From assembly GCA_019843655.1 (NCBI GenBank), contig JACDQD010000010.1:4013637-4077636 (forward strand): a stretch of 64,000 nucleotides of DNA. Reading direction: 5' to 3'. This DNA comes from Lethocerus indicus (Eukaryota; Arthropoda; Insecta; Hemiptera; Belostomatidae). The number at the start of each line of letters is the position of its first letter. Within the stretch, counting starts at the first letter, position 1. Below, in pieces: positions 55,148-64,000 of this stretch. The notes under the pieces were generated by a model. The model was not told the DNA's origin, ran no database searches, and saw nothing but the letters and a program-made list of their open reading frames with translations. Both the position numbers and the translations under genes were made by a program.

Positions 55148-56997
55148 CTAAAAAAAATAAAGTAATCAAAATTGTTTAATTACAGGTTTTAATATACTTA
55201 ATTTTTTACTTAGTTTAAAATATTCTGATATTTGTATTAACTGAAACATTATACTTTCATATTTAATGATACTTTAATTATTTAAGAAAAGAGAATTTTA
55301 TTTGATGTACCCAATAATATTGTTGTTATTTTAATTTATTTGTCTTCTGATAAGAAAGTGAGGTCATAATAAATAAATTTCTAACCTGTTGTGAAATTTC
55401 ATGACCAACATCAGTTGACAATCCCTCTTTCTCCTTGTTTTTTATTGTTTTCAGAAATTTATTCTGCACATCTTTCACATTGTCCCTACACTTAATGAAT
55501 AGGGTTTTGGCATTTTTGGCTAAGTTTTCTCTGTGCTCCCGGGTCACACTGTAAAACAATTTCTACACTTGTTATAAAATAATAAAAAATAAATAACCTT
55601 CTAACCTTAAAAAAATTCTACAGGCAGGGAAAGATTGTATAATTTCCCTATGGTAGCCTTGCCAACCACAAAGTTTTAAAAAATCTGATGTAACAATGTT
55701 TTCATAACAACAAACCTGGGAACTGGCACAAATATAACTGTCCCATCTTGTTGGGGATTCAAATTCATCCCAGATGCAGCAAGCGCTTTAAGGACTGACG
55801 GTATCATTTGTGGAAAAGATGTCATGTTGATGGTGATAGTCTTTGGATTTTTACGAATGACTTGAGCAATTTCAATTAGGGAATAAACTTTTCCCTCAAA
55901 GCGTACTCTTAACTCTTCCATGGAAGCTGAAACCAAAAGGTTAAAGTTACATAAAATTATATATATGTATGTATGATGATAATGACAATGATTATTTTCA
56001 AACTGAGTTTTAACTTTAGTCTTAAATTAATCTAAAACTATAGTAGTCATAAAACCTTTAATATACGTGTTTCAAAGGAACAAGTCTGTTGAATGTCTTA
56101 TACAACATGTGAAGGTTGAAAACAACCTGAACTATTTATCCTATAAGAATATTATAAATACATTAGAAATGGAAATATGCATATATGCCAATGAAATAAT
56201 TAACTTTGGAGTTGTATATTAATTCTCACAGCAGAGATTGTACATTTTGTAATATATACACACGTTACCAACAATGATTTAACAGTACAAAAGGTATAAA
56301 CTACTAGGGTAGTTTATTTTGTTACATTCAAAATATTATTTTCTTTTTAGTTACACTTGACATAAAATTGAGTAACTACAAAAATGTTTTCTTGGAGTAT
56401 AATTTGATACTTCAAAATAATTACAATATTTAAAATAGTAAATATAATTAACCACATGAATGGATTAATTATGGATGACGATAAATCATTTGATTGGAAA
56501 AGAACTTTAACCTGTTGATGAACGAAGTGATAAATTTTTAATGAAATCTTCCTTCATCCTTGAAACCGCGTGTTCCATTTCAAACTTCAGTTTTTCAACG
56601 TTCAGCACATCTGCCATCAGTTCTTCATTCACTTCAATTTTTTGATGTTTCCCTACAACACTATTCTATGGAATATCAATTAAAACAATGACTTCAATAA
56701 ATTACAAAATATTAAAAAGATATTGACAGAAACAAAGTGTAATTGGTACAAAAATAATTTGAACAAATAAAAAAAATTTGGCAAGGAAAAACAGCAAGCC
56801 CTTTTCTACATACCTTTATCAGACTTCTTTTTATCTTTCCCTTTGGCATAATGTCTTATTTGATATTTCATAAAGTTGTCATGAATCGAATAATTGAATA
56901 AAGCAGGAGATCTGTGTAAGATTGGATTCAGACACATTTTTGCTTGCTGGACACATTTGAGAAGAGTAATAGATCTCAACAACACACGGGAAGACAT
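55061..56997 (-). CDS. MRRF: Mitochondrial ribosome recycling factor, complete, 5 exons
   Basis: Five exons (56814-56997, 56512-56652, 55716-55926, 55386-55548, 55061-55147) join in compatible phases to a 261-residue protein, the usual mitochondrial RRF length. RRF works with mitochondrial EF-G2 to split post-termination ribosomes in the matrix. The first about 60 residues are basic, Ser/Leu-rich and nearly free of acidic residues until the end (MSSRVLLRSITLLKCVQQAK), typical of a mitochondrial presequence. The RRF fold follows: helix 1 with FEMEHAVSRMKEDFIKNLS, the beta-rich domain with KTITINMTSFPQMIPSVLKA and GTVIFVPVPSVTREHREN, then the long helices KDVQNKFLKTIKNKE and EAEKMMEAKRAELL. A splice acceptor (TTTCAG) 16 nt before the ATG shows that a 5' non-coding exon lies upstream. 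Confidence 0.95.
55386..55548 (-). CDS. MRRF: MRRF exon 4
   Basis: Residues 178-233: VTREHRENLAKNAKTLFIKC to GHEISQQ; exit phase 0. Confidence 0.93.
55716..55926 (-). CDS. MRRF: MRRF exon 3
   Basis: Residues 109-178: the beta/alpha/beta domain, ending GTVIFVPVP; exit phase 2. Confidence 0.93.
56512..56652 (-). CDS. MRRF: MRRF exon 2
   Basis: Residues 62-108: start of the RRF three-helix domain, ending FIKNLSLRSST. Confidence 0.93.
56814..56997 (-). CDS. MRRF: MRRF exon 1 (coding)
   Basis: Residues 1-61, the presequence. The exon itself extends to an acceptor at 57013-57014. Donor GTATGT, phase 1. Confidence 0.9.
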
Positions 56998-57012
56998 GCT
57001 TTTGAAGTGAAC

Positions 57013-59641
57013 CTGAAACATTAAATATTCGAATAATGAATTTTTATAGTACACCAGGATATATGTATATACGGATAAGGACATGGGAGCAAGAGTGGTT
57101 TTATAACACTGTTTTATTATATGAAGCAAAAATCAAGTTTATTTCCACAGGTCGTTTTTCAAGTGTACACCCAAGTTTTCAGGGTGTACTCAAATGCATT
57201 ACATGATTAGAAAATACATAGCTATATCTGTACTCCTACATGTTAGAGGTTTTATTGTGCCAGATCTGGCTTAAGAGCTTCGGTAATGAACAATACAGAA
57301 AATATTATATTTATGTGACATGAATATCACTCTCTTAAAAATCCCAATGTTTGGACAAATAAATAATTTAAGACTGGAAATACTCATACTTATTATACTT
57401 GGATATTTGATCAGTCATGTAACAGTGAAGTATCATTGTTAATGCACTTTTCAGTCCTTGTGTAATGATCTATTTCTTGCTTACTGGCTTAATTTGGTTA
57501 ACCAATTTATAGGGCAAATGTTAGCAACTTTGGATACTTTTCTTTAGTATACTCAGAGATTTTTCATGCATAATTTCACTTAATGTACGAGTGGCTTATT
57601 TAAAGTACATCCTCGCACTTCTACTGTCCTTATCATATTTATCATGAATAAACTTAAATGCGACATAAACTTATTTAGTTTTAAGTTCCATTCACTTAGT
57701 TCTTACGAATCGACAAAAAATGTTCCACATATTAGCAAAGGAAAGTTTTATAATAGACTATAGGGTTAGGAATTCACCTCGCTCAATTTACCTGCAATAA
57801 TTAATCTCTATATCTCTAAATAAATATTTAGAAACACGATACAGAAAAAATACAATTGAAATGGACGCAATAAAAAGAACAACGTAAGGAAACCCCAGAA
57901 CCGACGTTGTAATAACATACAACCAACATCGTCAACTTAAAAATCCCGATCTTGAGTAGTGAAAAAATAATGATGTAAAAACGAGAACCCTCCCTCAAGC
58001 GAGAATTTAAAATTATAGTAAATACGCTTAGATCTAATTAAAGCAGTTATTTAACCAATTAAAATAACGATATATATATATATATATATATACTTCAGTG
58101 TACATTTATTTTTAATGTGGCAATCCTGACTTGTGGGTTTCAAATGAAAACCATGGAATTAAAAATGTTCAAACATGTATTAATAATTTAAGTTTATGTA
58201 TTGTAGTGCATTAGCTATTGAAAATATCTCCTGAAATAGTGGCATATGATAATTACCATTTTAATAAAAATTGTTAGAAATTTCATGTGCTGTTGCATAG
58301 AGTACAAGTGCTCAATCTTAATTGAATTGTGATCAAAATATTTAATATTTATGACATCATACCCTTACCTTACCATAACAATCAAAGCATCAAAGCAATA
58401 AAATTATATTTATTTTTAATAAGCATTTTAGCATCATATTTGTTAGTGCACAATATGTAGATTATTAAATAAATATCACACAATTTATATATCAGTAATA
58501 ATTAAACATCCCTCAAATATATAAAGTTGATAAGCTTCATTTCTTGATTACAAATTGTATAATAAATAAATAAACATTAAAATAAAATATCACTAAATGC
58601 AATTACTTTAATTGGAACAAGAAGGCAAAAGACCCTAAGGAAGTTTCTCAAAGGAAATAGGGTATGGGAACATTCAATATTGACCAAAAAAAGATTAGAT
58701 AACAATAGATCTGACTATATTTTCCGATGTGCCATTGCGATATAGGTGACTAGAATTAATTTACTATTTTGAGTTATATTATACTTACAATTGAGTATAC
58801 AAATTAATATTATAATTAAATGTCATCAATGAATGCACTTATAAAAAAATATCCACAATAATAACTAACAAACCTAGACAAAATTATTTTATAGAAACGT
58901 CTTTGAGCAATGTCCACTTTAAACAAGCAGTTAATAATGGGATTAACAATTCATATATCAACTATTCAATAATAATTTGTTAGAAAAATATATTCCACAA
59001 GGCGGAGCAATTTTGTACAGCCTAATTACAATTTTTTAATCTACTAGGCTTATTTATATAACTAAGTATACAGAAATTGATTATTTGCAGTCCAAGCTGT
59101 TAATGACAAACAATATTTAAATATCAAAAAACATAACAACTTTCCTTTGAAGATATAGCATTCTTTTATACAGTACTATTTTACACACATGCACTCACAA
59201 AAAATTATGCTTTGCAAGACATTCTGCTCTTAAATATAATGAAAGACTGATTATAAATTTATCTAGATTTATACATATACAATTTATACATGTACTATAT
59301 TACAAAAGCCCTAATCCTATTTACAATACAAAGCGGGGCAAATGAGTCCATCTTAAGTACACGATATATATTTTTGTTTTAGCAATTTGAGATTGAAATT
59401 TGATAACTGCAATAAAAGTATCAAAATATTAAACTTGAAACAAGAAATATGGTATAATTGTTACATTAGAAGTATCAGTGAAATATTACACACTAGGCTT
59501 TTGTTAAAACTAAGTTGAGTTACCTAACTTAAAAAAAATATTCTTTTCTCTTTATGTAAGGATGTGTTTGGTAAAAAAATGCAAAGGTATCAAATATGAA
59601 CAAATCACACTGTAGCCAACTGTTAAAATGTTCATTTTAAA
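57013..59641. other. Region between MRRF and DEF8
   Basis: AT-rich, no coding exon seen. It should contain the 5' non-coding exon and promoter of MRRF and the DEF8 3' UTR; a minus-strand AATAAA at 58409-58414 is one possible DEF8 end. An AT microsatellite lies at about 58070-58092. Confidence 0.5.
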
Positions 59642-59854
59642 TCAACATTCTTCCACTGTCGGTTCTTCCACAGATGTTTCTGTTTCTTTTTTCTTTTCTT
59701 TCCTGCTGCATCTTGGGCAGAACTGTTTCCGAGTCCAACACATGATATGCTGAATATAGCTGCACTTTGGACACGTGTAAATGCTCCGGTCAAAGGGAAA
59801 TATTACGACCTTACTCTTGCAGTGTTCACAAATATATCCCCGCCCATAGCAAAC
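59642..59854 (-). CDS. DEF8: DEF8 terminal exon
   Basis: 70 codons plus stop: VCYGRGYICEHCKSKVVIFP, the last zinc-binding clusters and the charged tail. Phase 0 entry. Confidence 0.92.
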   Translation of the reverse strand, partial: VCYGRGYICEHCKSKVVIFPFDRSIYTCPKCSYIQHIMCWTRKQFCPRCSRKEKKKETETSVEEPTVEEC

Positions 59855-62800
59855 CTTTAAACAAATTAGTTTTGAAAGTGAGATAAATATCCAAAATACC
59901 AGGGGTCATTGGCACACTTGCGCTATATAAATACAATAGTTACAACAATTACTAACTTTGCAGTCTTCTTTAATATGTTTCAGCAGTGTTGAATGGATGG
60001 CCTCAAGTTTGGGCATCAGATTTCCATTGTTTATTTCGATAAGGTCATTTAAACTGAACACATCCGTTTTGTGGACCAGATGACGTCTCCAGTCCAGTTC
60101 CTTCATCAGGTTCCCACTTTCCAGAGCAAAACGGCAAGTTGCAATATATTGTTTCATCAATGAGAATTCTTTCCTCATTTTCTGAAATCAGGACCTTTTT
60201 TATAGTAAGGTGAGGTTTGATCAATCTTGATTCAGGTATTTGACTGTTTCCACACACGGTAAATCCTAAATGTAACTTTTACTATTACCTGTAGCTTTGG
60301 GTACACAACACTATTACTAAACAACCAAATATAATGAGAATGACAATAAAATATGTCAAACTACATCAACTATCAAAGGACAATATTGTACAAACGGTAA
60401 TTAATATTTCATACCTCTGTAACTTCCTTTATCTCTTGATTTCAAATACAGCAGACAGTTAAATAACTAGGTAGCTGAAGTGCAATATTTGTTTACATGT
60501 GGATGGTTACCAGAAGGTTCTTATTGGGGGAAAAAATATAGGAAAAAATATGCTGAATGCCAAAAAAAAATTGTTTTGATTTAATCATAATGAATATGGC
60601 TAGTTCAATTTCGCATTTCCTGTTATTCTTCCTACATATTTACTTTGGCAAGGTATATGCTTTAAACCTGAGTTACTAATGGGGAATAATAAATTGTATT
60701 GTATTGTATTGTATTTGTCACTTGCAAAATTTTGGGGGTAATTGTGTCCTCATGGGCCTGCCTCTCCTTAAGTAAACCAAAATTATTTATATAAAATTGT
60801 ATACCTTAATTAGAGCCAACTCATCCACCAAATTGTACAGGCGTTCGTTCACCATAATCATTGGCCGGGACCTGGTCAATCTGAGGAGTTGATACGAAGC
60901 CCTTGACACACACCGAGGTTCAAAATCCCAGTTTTTTATAACCCTTGCGGGAATGACGGCGGGAGTGTTCCAATGACATGCCGGACAATAATAGCGACCA
61001 TTGTAATCGCAGATTCGAGCCTCGACAAGACTGTTTTCTGCACAAAGTGAAAAACAAGATATAATCATAGAATTTTTGCAACGCATTCAGAATTATACCA
61101 GACATTGTGTATAAATGAAAAATTGTTTACACTAATACCTTAAAGAAATTTTAGAGCAACAAATTTATCAGAGATTTCCTATATAGGAGGATTAATTGAT
61201 TTTTAAAAATGTTAGCATTTCCGATTGATGACTCTACATGCAGGTACCTCCAATTATCTTGACATAACATGCATTTTGTGTTTCAAGTTTCTGTTATGAC
61301 TGCCCCTAAACCATCCACCTTCAGAAGTAATTTCACTATCATACATTGTATACTCAATTCTCAACTGTGTTTACGATAACGCCACTGCACTGCAATATAC
61401 ATTTTAAATTTCATTACTCACACTGACTGTGTAAGTAAAACTTTCTTGAAAACTAAGGTTACTGTCACAGTTAATTGATGAGATCAATGGTGAGGTCCTG
61501 ATTTTGCTATTATTACTTTAAATATCATTATTAAAACATGAAAAATATAAAACATTATTAATGTTTGGAAAATGTCACACTGTGCATGACACTTTTCTGT
61601 AATGATGCAGTAGGATAATAAAGTTTTGGGACATATAAATTTAATTATTTTAAAACATATTATACTATTTAGAAGTGATGGATAGGAATAACTGGGCAAT
61701 TGCCTCATGTAAATTTCAACTCTATAGTCCGATTTAGCCCATCAGTTGTAATTTCTTTAGTATTCATTTCTCAATCATTACCACATGAAAAAGGCCAGAA
61801 GACACTGAAGAATTTTTATTATAACATCAGTTTTGGAACTTTATTAGCAAAATGTATACACTTAATATAGTACCAGAATAAAAAACAGAAATGAAAAAAT
61901 ACCCTCATCCAAGATTGAAAAATCTCATCATTGAAGTGTAAAGTAGTAAAGGCCAATTTTAGAGCAGAAAAAATATCAATATTGTCAGCAGACATTAGTT
62001 ATTATAAGATTATATAAAAACATATATAATTGTCATAATTACAAAATCAAGCTGAACAGATATCAAGACTAATTTAAAGATATAATTAATGCAGTATCCA
62101 TTGAATGAGTTAAACAAAAATTAAATATAATTGGGAAATTAAAAAAATAGAAAATTTAATTTTAGTAGCTTAGTGTCTAGAGAAACTCTTAAATTCTATT
62201 GCAAGCTTCTAATGTTGTGCAAACTTGATTGATGCAATATGTATTTTGGTAATAAAAATAAAAAGCCACAATACACACTTTAAAAAATAAAACTTCAAAC
62301 ACTTATTTTCAGGACAAAAAGCAAGAAGTGTTAAAAATGTTTCACATGTTAAAAATAATTAATTTCACGCAACACAAAAATCAGCTTCCAGAAACTAAGC
62401 ATTGATAATGTTTGTATGAATAAGAATAAATGAAGCATCTCTGTTATGTGCAATAGCTGTACTAAAAGGCTTCACAGTGAAGATGAGAATACAAATGTAG
62501 ACAATGTTAGCAGGAAACAAGGAAAAATTAAAAAAACAAACAATCATTTTTACCTGATGAAAAAGGATTTCCGAAATAGTAATAATAACCTTTTGGGAAA
62601 GCTGTAAGAGAATAGAAATATCATTTAGGAAACATATCACATGTGGATTTCAAAACTTTAAAAAAAAAGATACTAATTACTGCAATAGTAATCTATAACA
62701 AAATCATAAAAAATAACAAACATTTCTGGACAAGTTCCAATTCCTACATATTTTTCTTTAATAAGATTAAAAAAATAACAAAAATTTTTAATGAATTTAT

Positions 62801-63934
62801 TTTCCATGCGTTAGATAAAATTTAGGCCGGGAGGGTTTCTGAAATTGAAATACTTGGATTTGTTTAAAAAAATCAAATCTGGAAGTAATAGAAAAGTGTT
62901 CTATTATTAGGAATCTCAACAATTGAAACTGAGCGGGTACTTTGCATCCATTAATAGCAGACTTGATTTTGTTTTGATGAGCTTTGTATACATAGTGCAT
63001 TAAGCTCCACTTAATGCACACTCTGGATGTTTAGCCAGAGTAGGATCCTTCTACATCTCTAGCAACCTATCTCTCACCAGGCACTAAGCCACTGTAGCCT
63101 CGCATTTAAGTTATTTAAGCAACAGACAAATGAAAACTCCACATATTAGGTCATTATGCAACTGATGACTTTTGTACATTCACAATAAATTAAGTGCAAT
63201 AAAACAGTGTAACACAAAGCCAATGGAATAACCCTGCCAAAAATCCCAGTAATTTGTTATTAGAAGAATGTGAGTAGTGAGAGTCATAATCACAACAGTG
63301 AGCATTACAGTAGTCAGGATTGAATATCAACTTCACATTAGGGGAAAATTAATTTATTTTATCCTCAATATAGATTTCAAATTTATATTAAAATTTTGAA
63401 ATTTATGGTTATTGGGTTTATGTTAAAATTATCACTGAATACCTAGTTTGTATTTTTAGTGTTTTATTATTAATGCTGATAATATTTTTTTAAAGTAAAA
63501 AGTATTGCATATAGACTGTACCCTAAATTAATGATCAATTCAGAAGATACAACAATTAATTACATGCATTAAAAACCTGTTATATCAAAAATTAGGCAAC
63601 TTTGAAAGTGTAGGACAACAACATAAATGGGCAGTTTACCTTTTTATAAATTCCATACAATAATTCCTTGAGATTTATTAATTAATATTCTTAAATTACA
63701 CTACTTTTTCCCCCATTTGTCAATAATTATATCTTTGTGAAAAAAAGATGTTCAACATAATAAACATACTGAATGTTATGTGTGTACGACATTCGTAACA
63801 TCTATAGCCTTGGTCTGCAAGTCCAACTTCAGGACAAATTTTTGTTTCATACTGAGGATTCTCTGATACGATCAGATGAGCACACACTCTTGTGATCTGA
63901 TCAAGGCATTTAATATGACATTTGTACTGACAGT
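59642..63934 (-). CDS. DEF8: DEF8 homologue, C-terminal part (C1 end and Rubicon-homology zinc domain)
   Basis: Four constitutive exons plus one optional microexon encode about 278 (or 294) residues of a DEF8/PLEKHM-type protein; the N-terminus lies beyond the right edge. DEF8 binds PLEKHM1/Rab7 machinery and affects lysosome positioning. Seen in order: the last part of a C1 zinc finger (CQYKCHIKCLDQITRVC); SENPQYETKICPEVGLADQG, which follows the DEF8 pattern more closely than Rubicon or PLEKHM1; then the cysteine-rich Rubicon-homology domain (YRCYEC, CDYNGRYYCPACHW, PARVIKNWDFEPRCVSR, ICEHCK, CPKCSYIQHIMC and CPRC). It ends in a lysine/glutamate-rich tail and TGA. All zinc-ligand clusters of the domain appear present. 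Phases agree across every junction. Confidence 0.93.
59957..60181 (-). CDS. DEF8: DEF8 exon
   Basis: 75 codons: KMRKEFSLMKQYIATCRFAL, HLVHKTDVFSLNDLIEINNG and LLKHIKEDCK, the helical part of the Rubicon-homology domain. Phase 0 at both ends. Confidence 0.92.
60805..61037 (-). CDS. DEF8: DEF8 exon
   Basis: ARICDYNGRYYCPACHWNTP, ARVIKNWDFEPRCVS and NLVDELALIK. Entry phase 1, exit phase 0. Confidence 0.93.
62554..62601 (-). CDS. DEF8: DEF8 optional 48-nt microexon
   Basis: The 48-nt segment has acceptor CTTACAG and donor GTAAAA. It enters and leaves in phase 1 and is open, encoding FPKGYYYYFGNPFSS plus split codons. Its length is a multiple of three, and the flanking exons also join in frame without it, which reproduces the vertebrate DEF8 spacing. 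It therefore looks like a cassette exon. Confidence 0.6.
63035..63095 (-). repeat. Possible degenerate tRNA-derived SINE in a DEF8 intron
   Basis: On the minus strand TGGCTTAGTGCC (63091-63080) fits a tRNA A box. A weaker B-box-like GAAGGATCCTACTC (63051-63038) follows. Not clearly the same family as the other two. Confidence 0.3.
63770..63934 (-). CDS. DEF8: DEF8 exon (C1 end, first RH cysteines)
   Basis: CQYKCHIKCLDQITRVC, SENPQYETKICPEVGLADQG and YRCYECRTHITF. Donor GTATGT in phase 1; acceptor TTTTCAG. Confidence 0.93.
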
Positions 63935-64000
63935 CTGAAAACAACATAAAAATCATTCGGCGCAATTATTAATACTTCACAGGAATATCATTCATTACTA

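Noticed and set aside
1..64000. CRISPR arrays, rRNA, bacterial operons or viral genes
   Set aside because: No regularly spaced repeats, rRNA-like stretches, ribosome-binding-site-led gene strings or viral coding frames were seen; the window is intron-rich animal DNA.

Overview
The window looks like nuclear DNA of an arthropod, most likely an insect. Genes are split by short AT-rich introns with GT/AG ends, microsatellites are common, and the encoded proteins are animal-specific (highwire/MYCBP2, DEF8, mitochondrial RRF). The species cannot be named from the sequence. Exons were assigned by reading frames across splice sites, checking that phases agree, and comparing with family members as I remember them. 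No search was run.

Layout. 1-24489: about 24 kb with no convincing exon, richer in G+C and CpG than the rest, with microsatellites, purine-rich DNA and scattered factor-like motifs. 24490-25782 (+): terminal exon of a single-pass membrane protein with LRR/beta-helix-like repeats and an LRRCT-like cysteine cap; its 5' exon or exons were not found. 25783-27785: AT-rich DNA without a gene. 27786-50286 (-): the first 37 coding exons (about 2,200 residues) of highwire, from its start codon through the RCC1-like region, PHR1 and PHR2. 50971-51792 (-): a three-exon gene for an unrecognised 157-residue basic protein. 55061-56997 (-): complete five-exon mitochondrial ribosome recycling factor, 261 residues. 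59642-63934 (-): the C-terminal part of DEF8, running off the right edge.

The four minus-strand genes lie head-to-tail and have unrelated roles: a synaptic/axonal ubiquitin ligase, an unknown protein, mitochondrial ribosome recycling, and a lysosome/endosome adaptor. They look like an ordinary gene-dense block rather than a functional unit.

Main points for a second look: (1) an apparent 1-nt frameshift in highwire exon 6; (2) highwire stops halfway at 27786 on a good splice donor, yet none of the remaining exons is seen in the 27.8 kb to the left, which instead holds an opposite-strand gene and base composition of a different kind; (3) a 48-nt in-frame cassette-like microexon inside the DEF8 zinc-binding domain; (4) three candidate tRNA-derived SINEs. 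I found no convincing new multi-gene system.
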